DNA of 64,000 nucleotides from Sulfurospirillum diekertiae (GTDB lineage: Bacteria > Campylobacterota > Campylobacteria > Campylobacterales > Sulfurospirillaceae): NCBI RefSeq assembly GCF_002309535.1, contig NZ_CP023275.1, positions 1,798,001 to 1,862,000 on the forward strand, read 5' to 3'. A program made the translations under genes and the position numbers. Below, piece by piece: positions 9,290 to 19,139 of this stretch; the first letter of the stretch is position 1, and every line of letters starts with the position of its first letter. The notes below the pieces were generated by a model. That model had not been told where the DNA came from. It searched no databases and saw only the letters and a program-made list of their open reading frames with translations.

Positions 9290-9910
9290 ATGTTTGACAT
9301 TCAAAACTATTACAGCTTTATCGCTGCCATTTTAGTTTTTCAACTGATACCTGGTGCTGGAACCATTGCAATTTTAAATGCTACGGCTCGTAATGGTATT
9401 AAAGCAGGACTTGGTGCTGTTTTGGGAACACTCTTAGGTGATTTTGCTTTTATGATAGCCGCTCTAGCAGGACTTGCCGCTATTATGCAACAAAATCCTT
9501 TTTTGTTTGAAATGCTTCAATATTTTGGTGCAGGCTATTTATGTTGGTTAGGCGTTGGATTGCTTCGTACTAAAATTGAATCCGATACGGGGAAAGTGGA
9601 ACCTAGGAAATCAGCCTTAGTCTATTTTAAACAGGCTTTTTTTGTCAGCATCACCAACCCAAAAGTCATGCTTTTTTTCGTGGCATTTTTCCCACTCTTT
9701 TTACGTCCAGACGCTTCCAATGTAACCCTTGGTGCGATGATTTTACATGTAAGCCTTATCAGCCTTGCGTACCAAGCGCTTTTAGTTCTTTTGGGCAATA
9801 CGTTAGCACATAAACTCAAAACCTTTCCTCTTGCACGTCAAATCGCGACACGTCTTGCAGGTATTGCACTCATTGCGTTTGGCATTAAGCTTGTCAGTCA
9901 CAACCGTTAG
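9290..9910 (+). CDS. LysE/RhtB-family amino acid exporter
   Basis: A 206-residue inner-membrane protein with the usual six hydrophobic segments and the family signature QLIPGAGTIAIL near residue 20 (P-G-P/A motif) followed by GIKAGLGAVLGTLLGD. It also has ITNPKVMLFF in the fourth segment. Members export homoserine, threonine, leucine or similar compounds. The substrate cannot be read from the sequence. It is followed after 12 nt by an EamA-type transporter and is likely cotranscribed with it. A TTACATGTAA copy (9743-9752) is read as L-H-V-S. Confidence 0.88.
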   Translation: MFDIQNYYSFIAAILVFQLIPGAGTIAILNATARNGIKAGLGAVLGTLLGDFAFMIAALAGLAAIMQQNPFLFEMLQYFGAGYLCWLGVGLLRTKIESDTGKVEPRKSALVYFKQAFFVSITNPKVMLFFVAFFPLFLRPDASNVTLGAMILHVSLISLAYQALLVLLGNTLAHKLKTFPLARQIATRLAGIALIAFGIKLVSHNR

Positions 9911-9922
9911 AAAGTTGGATCA

Positions 9923-10795
9923 ATGCCTCTTAGACATATTTTACTAGCCCTGAGTGTCGTTGTCATTTGGGGAGTTAATTTTGTAGTGATTCAAGTCGCT
10001 CTGCAAGAATTACCTCCTCTCTTGCTCACATTTTTCCGTTTCTTTTTTGCAACCTTCCCTGCCATCTTCTTTTTCAAGCGCCCTCAAAACACCTCTTGGA
10101 AAATGCTCTTTTTTTATTCATTGAGCATGTTTATTCTAGACTTCGCCTTTTTATTTTCAGGCATGTACGCAGGGGTAAGTTCGGGCATTGCCTCTCTTGC
10201 CCTTCAAACGCAAGTCTTTTTTACCGCCATTTTAGCCGTGATTTTCATCAAAGAGAAGATGACACTTGCCAAGATCATTGGAGCAATCGTTGCTTTTTCG
10301 GGGATTGTATTTGTGGGATTTCATGCAGGAGGCGACGTCAATCTCTTAGGACTTGCTTTAGTCGAATGTGCAGCCCTTTCATGGGCAATTGGCAATCTTG
10401 TTTCCAAGCAGATCGGCAAAGTCGATATGCTCAGCCTCGTGGTTTGGGGAAGCCTCATCTCGCTTCCTTTTTTACTGGCACTCTCTTATATTTTTGAATC
10501 GCATTTGTGGAGTTTTGCGATGTTCATGCATCTCACGTTCAAAAGCATTGGTGCGATTGCCTATCTTGCGTATCCTGTCACTTTTTTTGGATTTGGCATT
10601 TGGAGTTGGTTGCTCAGTCGTTATCCAGCCACTACTGTCGCTCCTTTTACGCTTTTAGTGCCTGTGGTTGGATTTACCTCTTCGGCTATTTTAGTGGGAG
10701 AAGCTTTGCCCAGTTGGAAGCTCATTGCAGCGTGTTTGATCGTTACAGGCCTTGTCATCAACCTTTATGGAGATCGGCTCATTAAGAGAACTTAA
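9923..10795 (+). CDS. DMT-superfamily EamA transporter
   Basis: A 290-residue inner-membrane protein with about ten hydrophobic helices in two EamA repeats. The first starts VVVIWGVNFVVIQVAL and contains LPPLLLTFFRF; the second begins near ALSWAIGNLVSKQIG. This resembles the EamA/YdcZ exporters for O-acetylserine, cysteine and other metabolites. It follows the LysE-type gene by 12 nt, which suggests a two-gene efflux operon. The substrate is unknown. Confidence 0.86.
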   Translation: MPLRHILLALSVVVIWGVNFVVIQVALQELPPLLLTFFRFFFATFPAIFFFKRPQNTSWKMLFFYSLSMFILDFAFLFSGMYAGVSSGIASLALQTQVFFTAILAVIFIKEKMTLAKIIGAIVAFSGIVFVGFHAGGDVNLLGLALVECAALSWAIGNLVSKQIGKVDMLSLVVWGSLISLPFLLALSYIFESHLWSFAMFMHLTFKSIGAIAYLAYPVTFFGFGIWSWLLSRYPATTVAPFTLLVPVVGFTSSAILVGEALPSWKLIAACLIVTGLVINLYGDRLIKRT

Positions 10796-10898
10796 ACTTT
10801 ATAACATCATCTATTTTTTAAGCTACTACCTTTTTTGGTAACCGTTTTGTTTTTTTTATAGACTAAAATGACCAGAACAATTCCAAAAAAGGTCTTCT

Positions 10899-12782
10899 GT
10901 GCTATTTAAAACGAAAATTATTCTGACGGTATCTGTTTTAATGTTTTTAAGTCTCATCTCCTTTAGCCTCTTTAGCTATCAGGACACCAAAGAGAACAGC
11001 ATTCATCAAATTGAATCCAGCCTAACGATGGCCTCTCGTTCATTTAAAGACTATATAGATCTTCTGCTGAGTACCAAAAAAAGTAACATTGAAAGTGCAT
11101 CGCGTTATTACAAAGACATTGACATCAGAACTCTTCACGATATGGTTGAAAAACTGGGAGAGACGACTAAAATCATTGGGGCAGTTGATTCGTATGTGGG
11201 GTTTGAAGATGGTGGAATGATCTGGGGGAGTGAGAAAAATCGACCGCAGGGGTATGATCCTCGCACCCAAGCGTGGTACAAGCAGGCAAAAGAAAGTAAA
11301 AAAATTGGCATTACCGATGCGTATGAAGACACTACGACTAAAACACTAATGATCACCATGATGACCCCTATCTTTGATGAAAACAACGTCATTATAGGTG
11401 TTCTTGGTGTCGATATTGCACTAAATTCTTTGACTAAGACCCTTTCTGAAATCACCTTCGAGGGAGGTTATGGTATCTTACTCGATACAAAGGGAACGAT
11501 TGTTGTTCACCCTAATAAAGCACTTATTGGTAAAAATTTAGCCAGTGTTGTTCCAAACCTCACACGCCAATTTAATGATAAACAAGAAGGCATTCTCAAC
11601 TACACCTATGACGGTGTCGACAAATTGTTTGCCTCCACCATTTCAACTCAAAGTGGTTGGCGCATTGCTATTGCATTCGATAAATCAACATCTTACTCTT
11701 TCTTAAATTTGCAAATACAAAAGCTTTTTCTCATCGGTACACTGATGCTTTTGGGTTCGATTGTCATCATTGTCTTGTTAATTAAAGCCCTTTTAAAACC
11801 ACTCGACAGGCTAGGGAACATTGCTTATGAGCTTTCAAGCGCGCATGGAGATCTTAGCCAAAGACTTGAGGTCATAGGAAATGATGAATTTGGAAAGGTA
11901 TCATCGTACATTAACACTTTCATTGCAAAACTGCACGAAATTGTCACCAATTCTAAAATCATTAGCCATGAGAATTTTTCGATATCGCAACAACTTTCAA
12001 AAAATACTTCAGAGATGGTACGCAATGTGGAAGCAGAATCAAAAATTATTCTCTCAACAAAAGAGGAAGGAAATGCCCTCACCCATGCCATTGAAAATTC
12101 CGTCGATAAGGTAAAATCATCCCATATCGTTTTAGAAAAAACACAAAAAGAGATGCACAGCGTTAAAACAAAGTTTGAAACATTAGAACACACCATGCAA
12201 ATAACCGCTCAAAAAGAACAAGATTTGGCTGAAAAACTCAATCATGTGAGCCATAATACCAACGAAATTAGAGATATTTTAGGCATTATTCACACGATTG
12301 CGGAACAAACTAATCTTTTAGCGCTCAATGCTGCTATTGAAGCAGCACGCGCAGGAGAACATGGTCGTGGCTTTGCTGTAGTTGCTGATGAAGTGCGAAA
12401 ACTAGCCGAAAGTACACAAAAGAGTCTGATTGCGATTGATGCAACCGTCAATGTGGTCGTCCAATCTATTATGGACGCCAACACCGATATTGCTCAAAAT
12501 GCCCATGAAGTACATAATCTTGTAACCCTTTCGTTGGAGTTAGAAGAAAGCATTAGCGATATTGATCTTATTATCCAAGAGACGATTGCCAATACAGCGC
12601 AAACCGTTGATAGCTTCATCTTTACATCGAGCAAAATCAACCATATGGTCGAAGAAGTTGAAAAAGTCAACATTCTTTCACACGAAAATGTCTGCAGCAT
12701 TGAAAATATATCGAAAGCATCCGAAGATCTTCATCGTATGAATGAAAATCTCAATAATGAACTCCAAAAATTCAAATCTTAA
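10899..12782 (+). CDS. Methyl-accepting chemotaxis protein with periplasmic dCache domain
   Basis: A 627-residue membrane chemoreceptor starting at GTG with AAGG about 8 nt upstream. TM1 is near residues 7-27. A dCache_1 sensor occupies about 35-280, TM2 about 283-303 ([20 protein letters not shown]), then HAMP, then a signalling domain with the tip [17 protein letters not shown]. The amino-acid-binding motif of dCache receptors (Y, R at +5, W at +7, Y at +8) appears as YDPRTQAWY at residues 119-127. Gln replaces the key Arg, so the ligand may not be a normal amino acid. An Asp in VLGVDIAL is kept. No CheB/CheR pentapeptide tail is visible. Confidence 0.92.
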   Translation: MLFKTKIILTVSVLMFLSLISFSLFSYQDTKENSIHQIESSLTMASRSFKDYIDLLLSTKKSNIESASRYYKDIDIRTLHDMVEKLGETTKIIGAVDSYVGFEDGGMIWGSEKNRPQGYDPRTQAWYKQAKESKKIGITDAYEDTTTKTLMITMMTPIFDENNVIIGVLGVDIALNSLTKTLSEITFEGGYGILLDTKGTIVVHPNKALIGKNLASVVPNLTRQFNDKQEGILNYTYDGVDKLFASTISTQSGWRIAIAFDKSTSYSFLNLQIQKLFLIGTLMLLGSIVIIVLLIKALLKPLDRLGNIAYELSSAHGDLSQRLEVIGNDEFGKVSSYINTFIAKLHEIVTNSKIISHENFSISQQLSKNTSEMVRNVEAESKIILSTKEEGNALTHAIENSVDKVKSSHIVLEKTQKEMHSVKTKFETLEHTMQITAQKEQDLAEKLNHVSHNTNEIRDILGIIHTIAEQTNLLALNAAIEAARAGEHGRGFAVVADEVRKLAESTQKSLIAIDATVNVVVQSIMDANTDIAQNAHEVHNLVTLSLELEESISDIDLIIQETIANTAQTVDSFIFTSSKINHMVEEVEKVNILSHENVCSIENISKASEDLHRMNENLNNELQKFKS

Positions 12783-12797
12783 AAGGGATGAAAAGCT

Positions 12798-12809
12798 TTT
12801 ACATGTAAA
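12798..12809. repeat. TTTACATGTAAA palindrome, intergenic
   Basis: Exact 12-mer between the convergent chemoreceptor (ends 12782) and OpgB-like gene (ends 12823). It overlaps a second palindrome, AAAAGCTTTT, at 12791-12800. Confidence 0.9.
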
Positions 12810-12822
12810 GAGAAATCATCGC

Positions 12823-14760
12823 TTATTTCTCTTTAATTTGCATTAAATTTTCACGCCTTTGGATCGCTTTTTCTTCCTCAGAAGGAAGGGTTAATGTTTG
12901 ATTTAAGAGCTCTAAACTGAGCTTCTTTTCGGAATTAAGGGCTTCTGTTGTTATCTCGCCGCCTAATTTTCCTAAGGCAAAACAATATTTACCTTTGAGC
13001 GAAACATTATTTTCACTGCTTAACGTATTAATGCGTGAACATTTATCTACCCATAAAAACGCATCTTCAGCATGGTAATCGTGCAAATATCCAAAGAGTT
13101 TGACTGTCTCAAAAAACTTGAGTTTGACTTCAAAGAAAGGACTGACCTCCAAATTCTCACTCAAGTGCAATAAAATTGGAAATTTGTACAGTGTTGAGCC
13201 TATTTTAAGACTGTTTTTTGTCGTATCTAAGACTAACTCTTTCTCTATTTTTGGAAATTCCCAAAAACGACTAATCTCATTGGACCACGCGTTTAAAAGT
13301 TTATCTACATCTTTAAATTCTTCCATCAATGAAGGCTCATCGCCCAAAAGATCTCTGCTGAGTCCAACGGTTCCTTTATAGCCGAGAAAGGACAAAAGCG
13401 TTGCGCCAATATCCAAGGTACTTCCTACTTTTTCAATTTTATCACCATGGCTTAGACGAGGATCAATGATCATAAATTGATCGCGACGCTCACCCTTCAT
13501 AAGATCATCAATCGCCATATTGTGCATTGCAAGGTGGTCTGAGCCTACAACAATAATCGTATTTTTACCATAAGGCGAATCTTGAATCTGCTTGATAAAC
13601 TTTGCAATTAACTCATCCGAACAAATCACCGCATTGAGCATGGAATTGCTGCCATCTTTATACTCCTGAGCCTTGCAGCTTTTTGAGACATGTCCATAAG
13701 GATGATGCGTATCCATGGTAGAGAGAAACATCGCAAATTTTTGTTTGCTTTTGGAATACTTTTTAAAATCATTCATCGCAATATCAAAAAGGGTATCATC
13801 ATACAATCCCCATGGTGTTTGATAACTTGGATTTGAAAGCAAAGGTTTAAGCTCTTTAATGCCTTTTATATCATCAAACTGATGGGTTTTATAAAGTTTA
13901 TCAACGCCTGCAAATTCTAAAGGTGAACCACTGCGGTAGATGAGTTTATACCCTTCTTTATGGAGCATATCACTCATACACACGGCACCTGAATAAAATG
14001 TACTCATCTTAGACATAGAATTGCCTTGAGGAGAGTCTGAATTTCGAGAAGGAGTCACCAGAGGAAGTCCACACATCACCGATGTCATTCCTGCAATCGT
14101 CCAGCTGGTTCCCCATGCTTGTTTTATCTGTGTAAAAGAGATACTTTGCTCTCTTATTGGACGTAAAGCGGTGACTAAAGAGGGAAATATTTTTTCATCA
14201 AAATAGGTGTCTTCAAAACTCTCTGCAAAAATATAAACCAGATTAGGATGATTTTCGCTAATTGCCGATAATGAAGCTGTTTTATAATAATCTGAAAAAT
14301 TATATTTGAGGCTCAAAGGATTTTCAACTCCAAGGACGCTAAGCGCACTCTCACCTAAAAAGCGTACTGTTGGGTGGATGATTAAAGCTAATATCAACGA
14401 CACCGTTGATATAAGTCGTTTCAGCTTTTGATGCTCAGAAAGAACACTGTTTTTAAGCATTCGATAGTAAAAAACTGAGATCATTAAACTGCTGATCAAT
14501 AGTCCAATTCCTACTGCTATGATTAAATAATAATCAGCAAATCCAGAGCCATCCAGCCCATAACGAAGATGGAAAATAACGGCATCGTTAATACCCTCTC
14601 CCGTAAAATAGTTGGAAACAATATAACACGCACTGAGTACCATATAAAGAAAAATAACGACCGCGCCAATAGATGCAGTCCTAGAAGTATAGGTACGATG
14701 TTTAGAGGTAAATAAGGCGATAAGAAAAAGTCCTGCGGATAACCATAACATGTTATTCAT
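12823..14760 (-). CDS. LTA synthase/OpgB-like membrane phosphotransferase (sulfatase fold)
   Basis: A 645-residue protein with four or five N-terminal membrane helices and a periplasmic sulfatase-fold domain from about residue 165. Metal and catalytic motifs are visible: NLVYIFAESFEDTYFD, the nucleophile region TSWTIAGMTSVMCGLPL (compare the TIAG block of E. coli OpgB), TMDTHHPYG and VGSDHLAMHN. The family transfers phosphoglycerol or phosphoethanolamine to surface glycans or lipids. A Gram-negative with no teichoic acid points to periplasmic glucan or lipid modification rather than LTA synthesis. A 100-residue C-terminal extension (from about 520) has no motif I recognise. The gene is monocistronic. 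Confidence 0.83.
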   Translation of the reverse strand: MNNMLWLSAGLFLIALFTSKHRTYTSRTASIGAVVIFLYMVLSACYIVSNYFTGEGINDAVIFHLRYGLDGSGFADYYLIIAVGIGLLISSLMISVFYYRMLKNSVLSEHQKLKRLISTVSLILALIIHPTVRFLGESALSVLGVENPLSLKYNFSDYYKTASLSAISENHPNLVYIFAESFEDTYFDEKIFPSLVTALRPIREQSISFTQIKQAWGTSWTIAGMTSVMCGLPLVTPSRNSDSPQGNSMSKMSTFYSGAVCMSDMLHKEGYKLIYRSGSPLEFAGVDKLYKTHQFDDIKGIKELKPLLSNPSYQTPWGLYDDTLFDIAMNDFKKYSKSKQKFAMFLSTMDTHHPYGHVSKSCKAQEYKDGSNSMLNAVICSDELIAKFIKQIQDSPYGKNTIIVVGSDHLAMHNMAIDDLMKGERRDQFMIIDPRLSHGDKIEKVGSTLDIGATLLSFLGYKGTVGLSRDLLGDEPSLMEEFKDVDKLLNAWSNEISRFWEFPKIEKELVLDTTKNSLKIGSTLYKFPILLHLSENLEVSPFFEVKLKFFETVKLFGYLHDYHAEDAFLWVDKCSRINTLSSENNVSLKGKYCFALGKLGGEITTEALNSEKKLSLELLNQTLTLPSEEEKAIQRRENLMQIKEK

Positions 14761-14794
14761 TGTTGTTTAGATTCCTCTTTTATTTTAGATCAAT

Positions 14795-14800
14795 ATTATA
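14795..14800 (-). promoter_or_regulatory. Putative -10 element (TATAAT) for the OpgB-like gene
   Basis: A perfect TATAAT on the minus strand, 35 bp upstream of the ATG at 14760, in the divergent region shared with amtB. Confidence 0.45.
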
Positions 14801-14930
14801 GCTTGTTGTTAAAAAATTGCATTAAAAATTCTTCTTTTTAAAAACTGATTAAATTTTAATCATTTAGCTGAGTATATTAAAATCGTCTAAGTGATACAAT
14901 TTCATCAGTTCAACATTTTAGGAGGAATTC

Positions 14931-16256
14931 ATGAGAAAACTACTTTCTCTCGCAACATTGTTGCCTTTATCAACATTGTGGGCTGCAGAAGAAGCGGCTA
15001 CTGAAGCAGCAGCAGATGTTGCTGAAAAGGTTTTAACCCTTGACGTGGGAAACACTGCTTGGGTTTTAACGGCAACCGCACTCGTCATGTTTATGACACC
15101 AGCGGGTTTGGCACTCTTTTACGGCGGTATGTCTCGCTCTAAAAACTTGCTTAACACGATTGCAATGAGTGTTATGGGATATATCGTTGCAGCCGTTGTT
15201 TGGGTTGTAGCAGGTTATACCTTGGCGTTTGGTACAGATATTGGTGGTGTTATCGGTTTTGATAGCCTCTTTTTAAGTGGTATCAAAGTAACGGATCTTT
15301 GGGCAACTGGTAGCATTCCTGTCCTTCTTTTTGTAGCGTTCCAAATGACCTTTGCAGGTATTACGGTGGCTCTTGCAAGCGGTGCTATTATTGAGAGATT
15401 AAAGTTTTCAACTTGGATCGTTTTTGCGGCTATTTGGATTCTAGCAGTGTATGCTCCTATTGCTCACTGGGTATGGGGCGGCGGCTTCTTATCAAAACTA
15501 GGTGTTCTTGACTTTGCAGGTGGTACGGTTGTTCATATCAATGCAGGTGTTGCTGGCTTAGTCGTAGCACTAATGCTTGGCAAACGTGCAGATTATGGTA
15601 AAGCTATGTTCCCTTCATCTGTTACCTTGACGGTACTGGGTGCAAGTATGTTATGGTTTGGTTGGTTCGGATTCAATGCAGGTAGCGAACTTGGAGCAGA
15701 TGGAATTGCTGCGAGTGCATTCCTTGTCACCAACACAGCAGCAGCTGTTGCAGCACTTGCGTGGATGATCATCGAATACATTACTTATAAAAAATTCACA
15801 TTACTCGGTATCGCTTCTGGTATCGTAGCAGGTCTTGTTGCGATCACTCCAGCAGCAGGTTTTGTTGATACAAGTGCTTCACTGATCATTGGTGCAGTTG
15901 CTGGTATTGTCGCGTTCTACGGTGTTAATGGCTTGAAAAAAGCACTTAAATACGATGACTCATTGGATGCATTTGGTATCCATGGTGTTGCTGGTATCTG
16001 GGGTGCGCTTGCTACGGGTATTTTTGCAAACCCTGAAGTGAATGAACTGGGTAAAGGTTTACTCTATGGTAACGCGGATCAAGTGATGATTCAAATCGAA
16101 GGTATCGTTGTAACGATCATCTATACAGCAATCGCGACAGCCATTGTCTTTAAAATTGCTTCTATCTTAACCGGTGGTGCAAGAGTAAGCAGTGATGCTG
16201 AGTCACAAGGGTTGGATGAAGTAGAACACGGCGAAAAAGCCTTCAACTTAAGATAA
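14931..16256 (+). CDS. amtB: Ammonium transporter
   Basis: A 441-residue Amt protein with a cleavable signal peptide (MRKLLSLATLLPLSTLWAAEE) and eleven membrane helices. Signature blocks include FYGGMSRSKNLLNT, FAQ/FQMTFAGITVALASGA, the pore twin-His region (GGTVVHINAG and DAFGIHGVAGIWG), and GSELGADG. It imports ammonium. The 16-residue cytoplasmic tail ends at HGEKAFNLR. The start has a strong AGGAGG (14920-14925). A TACAAT -10-like element sits at 14894-14899. It is followed after 12 nt by glnK, the universal partner gene. Confidence 0.97.
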   Translation: MRKLLSLATLLPLSTLWAAEEAATEAAADVAEKVLTLDVGNTAWVLTATALVMFMTPAGLALFYGGMSRSKNLLNTIAMSVMGYIVAAVVWVVAGYTLAFGTDIGGVIGFDSLFLSGIKVTDLWATGSIPVLLFVAFQMTFAGITVALASGAIIERLKFSTWIVFAAIWILAVYAPIAHWVWGGGFLSKLGVLDFAGGTVVHINAGVAGLVVALMLGKRADYGKAMFPSSVTLTVLGASMLWFGWFGFNAGSELGADGIAASAFLVTNTAAAVAALAWMIIEYITYKKFTLLGIASGIVAGLVAITPAAGFVDTSASLIIGAVAGIVAFYGVNGLKKALKYDDSLDAFGIHGVAGIWGALATGIFANPEVNELGKGLLYGNADQVMIQIEGIVVTIIYTAIATAIVFKIASILTGGARVSSDAESQGLDEVEHGEKAFNLR

Positions 16257-16259
16257 TAA

Positions 16260-16607
<348 letters not shown>

Positions 16608-16616
16608 TTTAACCTC

Positions 16617-16641
16617 GGGCAGAAGACTTACTCTTCTGCCC
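16617..16641. terminator. Perfect hairpin between glnK and the TorD-like gene
   Basis: GGGCAGAAGA and TCTTCTGCCC form a 10-bp stem with a 5-nt loop. The stop codon of the minus-strand TorD-like gene lies in the loop, so the hairpin overlaps its last codons. It is likely a shared terminator for the convergent genes. Neither side has a long T-tract. Confidence 0.65.
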
Positions 16642-17350
16642 ACATCTCCTCTTCTTCTTGCAATGCTTTTTCCTCTTTCATCCGATACGTCATCACCAGA
16701 TTAAAACAGAGCTCGCTTAGCATCAAAAGATCCCACATGGTGAGTATCTCTAAAAAGGGCATTCCCTCTTCCAGCTTTTCAAAATTGATTTTACATGTAA
16801 AGATGTAGGAATCATTCGGAGCGCCTAGTTCTGGGAGGTTGAGTGAGTATTGAAACGCAAAGGTCATATCGGCGTTGCGCCCCATACGACGAATGCGTTT
16901 GAGTGTGCCATCGTAATCTTTTTCACTTAAACGAATCTCGGAATGAATGTTGTGCGAGAGGACATTGCGAACAAATGAGACAATGTCAAAAAAGTTTTCA
17001 TACTGCTCACCAAAGAGTTTTTGCATAAAAATTTTAAAAGGACTCTCAAAGCGAAGGCACTCAACGGTCGCCATACAGATACCCCGAAACGCGTTGAACT
17101 CCACAAAATACTCAAAGAGCGAAATCTCTTCTTTGTTGGTTTCTCGTGCATTGGCTAAAAGCTCTTGAATGATCTCCGCATTGAAATAATAGGCTTTCTC
17201 ATTCTCATACTTTTTCACGACAAACAAACTGCGATCACTTAAGTCTTCCGTTTTGGAAAGACGCCCCAAAAACTCACCCATATGCAAAAAGTAAAAATTC
17301 TGCTCTACCAGTAAAAGGGCATCGTCCAGTAAAATTCCCGTATCGCTCAT
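16628..17350 (-). CDS. TorD-family chaperone for a molybdoenzyme
   Basis: A protein of 240 residues from the ATG at 17350, whose ATGA overlaps the stop of the oxidoreductase gene. A longer frame runs upstream to 17395, but the overlap favours this start (MSDTGILLDDALL). It is all-helical and acidic. The central part FDIVSFVRNVLSHNIHSEIRL resembles the TorD/DmsD/NarJ-like chaperones that bind twin-arginine leaders or fold Mo-bisMGD enzymes. The call leans on its pairing with the molybdopterin oxidoreductase upstream. A palindrome copy (16790-16801) is read F-T-C-K. Confidence 0.68.
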   Translation of the reverse strand: MSDTGILLDDALLLVEQNFYFLHMGEFLGRLSKTEDLSDRSLFVVKKYENEKAYYFNAEIIQELLANARETNKEEISLFEYFVEFNAFRGICMATVECLRFESPFKIFMQKLFGEQYENFFDIVSFVRNVLSHNIHSEIRLSEKDYDGTLKRIRRMGRNADMTFAFQYSLNLPELGAPNDSYIFTCKINFEKLEEGMPFLEILTMWDLLMLSELCFNLVMTYRMKEEKALQEEEEMWAEE

Positions 17351-19092
17351 TTCACTCGTTCCAGTCGTACTTTCATCTCTTGATACGTTGCGCAATTTCC
17401 CTCTTGGCTCATCGCACGAGGTGTCAGTCTGTTGGCATTTTTAGCCCCACTGTAAAGGAGTAAGCAGTCATCGCGTAGGGTATCGGTAGGCATGACAGAG
17501 TATTCGCACGTGCCATAACGATTGGTAAGTCGCACGCGTTCTTCTTGTTCCAAGCCTAAGCAAAGGGGCACATACAGATAATCGTCGGTGACAAACTGCG
17601 AATTGAGCGACTTGTTTTGCTTCGCGGCAATCACGTAAAAACCCTCCTCGTCCTCAAAGTCATCATCAAACTCTTCCAAAAATTCAAATTTTCCACTTTT
17701 CGTATAAAACGTCTTTTCATACGGCAGATCTTCATAAGTTTTAGAGATCAAAAAACCATCTTTCTCGACGCTATTGGAAGCAATCACGTTTTCAAGAATC
17801 TGCGCTTCACGCTCCAACGCATCATGCCCAAAAGCAGCCAGTAACGTTTGCGTTAGGTCGTACTCGCTGATGCCGATGGGACTCTCTACAATTTTTGGCA
17901 TACGCCCCACAAAGGGATGCCCATAGCTTAATTTAACATCATCCTTTGCCAAAAACGTTTTAGCAGGAATGACCAAATGCGCACGCGCGGAGGTCTCATT
18001 TTCATGCAATCCAAAGTAAACAATACATTTGGCTTTATCCAGCCCCTCTTTAACCTTAGACGTACACGGCATTTGATTGAGCGGATTGCCACCTTGAATA
18101 AACACAAGATCATACTTCCCAAAATCAACGATCGGCAGAGGCTCTTTTTTAGCATCGACTTTAAACGGCAACGTATAACCAAAACCGCTGTTGGAAAGAT
18201 ACCCCACGCCACAACCGACTTTACCAAACAGCCCCAGCATAGCGCCAAGTGCGTCAATGGCACGCAAAACACTATGCCCAAAGCTATACTTTTGCACGCC
18301 AATACCCACTAAAATGGAGACTTTTTTACCTTGGATCAGATGCAGTAACGCACCGATTTCATCCAAGTTCACGTGCGCCTTATCCAGCAGTTTTCGCATC
18401 GGAATACCACTAATAAAATCTAAAAAATCTTTGTAATTGAGCGTTCGTTCGTTTAAAAATGTCTCGTCTTCCATCGCTTCCATTGCAACCAAACGGCAGA
18501 GTAAAAGAGCTAAATAAAGATCGCCCCGCGGTTTAATCTGAATATGAAGCGCCGCGTGATGGGAGAGGTCAATTTTCACAGGGTCAATGACAATGAGGGT
18601 CTTGCCTTTAAGCGCAGGAAGCATATGCGAGTTCGTCACTGTAGGGTTTCGACCCCACAAAATAACCACCTCGGCATCTTTTACATGTAAGGGTGAAAGC
18701 GAAAGATTGGCACCCCTACTCTCACAAATTCCAGCATCCCCTGCTTCATCACACAACGAACCAGAGGCAATCACCGCCTTGTGCGAAGCAAAAAACGTTT
18801 TAGTCACCCCTTGCATAACACCCAAATTACCACTGCCTTTAAAAAAAAGCGTTTTTGAGGGTTCATACGCGCGTAGGTGTTCTTGAAGCAAGGAGAGCGC
18901 TTCTTCCATCTTCACACTTTGCCCCAAATAGCGAGGCTCTTCAATCCGTTCAAAGGTATGAAAATGATTGAGGTGATGACAGAGGTACCCTTGTGTAATC
19001 GGATGGGCTTTGTTGCCTTTGAGCTTAAGCTCTTTGGTCACAGCAATGCTGCATCCATCAAAACAGTCCAGTGGGCAAGTTGTAAAATACAT
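17347..19092 (-). CDS. Small molybdopterin oxidoreductase with N-terminal 4Fe-4S site
   Basis: A 581-residue Mo/W-bisMGD enzyme of the DMSO reductase superfamily. An N-terminal cluster motif C-x3-C-x3-C is in CPLDCFDGCS and a fourth Cys is in GYLCHH. It continues with GSGNLGV, ILWGRNPTVTNSH and VFIQGGNPLNQMP and ends in a dinucleotide-binding domain. It is shorter than typical formate or nitrate enzymes (700-1000 residues) and has no twin-arginine signal, so it is probably cytoplasmic. The segment GSLCDEAGDAG sits where the metal-ligand residue is expected in Fdh-like enzymes, so Cys ligation is possible. The only neighbour that fits is the chaperone; no electron-transfer subunit is adjacent. 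The substrate is unknown. Confidence 0.82.
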   Translation of the reverse strand: MYFTTCPLDCFDGCSIAVTKELKLKGNKAHPITQGYLCHHLNHFHTFERIEEPRYLGQSVKMEEALSLLQEHLRAYEPSKTLFFKGSGNLGVMQGVTKTFFASHKAVIASGSLCDEAGDAGICESRGANLSLSPLHVKDAEVVILWGRNPTVTNSHMLPALKGKTLIVIDPVKIDLSHHAALHIQIKPRGDLYLALLLCRLVAMEAMEDETFLNERTLNYKDFLDFISGIPMRKLLDKAHVNLDEIGALLHLIQGKKVSILVGIGVQKYSFGHSVLRAIDALGAMLGLFGKVGCGVGYLSNSGFGYTLPFKVDAKKEPLPIVDFGKYDLVFIQGGNPLNQMPCTSKVKEGLDKAKCIVYFGLHENETSARAHLVIPAKTFLAKDDVKLSYGHPFVGRMPKIVESPIGISEYDLTQTLLAAFGHDALEREAQILENVIASNSVEKDGFLISKTYEDLPYEKTFYTKSGKFEFLEEFDDDFEDEEGFYVIAAKQNKSLNSQFVTDDYLYVPLCLGLEQEERVRLTNRYGTCEYSVMPTDTLRDDCLLLYSGAKNANRLTPRAMSQEGNCATYQEMKVRLERVK

Positions 19093-19139
19093 TGAAGCCT
19101 CTTTGGTAGTAGAGTTTATAGGGACAATTATACAGTGTT

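Noticed and set aside
12791..12809. AAAAGCTTTT joined to the iterated palindrome as a terminator
   Set aside because: Neither palindrome has a loop or enough GC pairs to form a stable RNA hairpin, and no T-tract is placed correctly.
14391..14412. Perfect inverted repeat ATATCAACG-ACAC-CGTTGATAT
   Set aside because: It lies well inside the OpgB-like coding region, away from any start or end, and one such repeat is not surprising in 64 kb.
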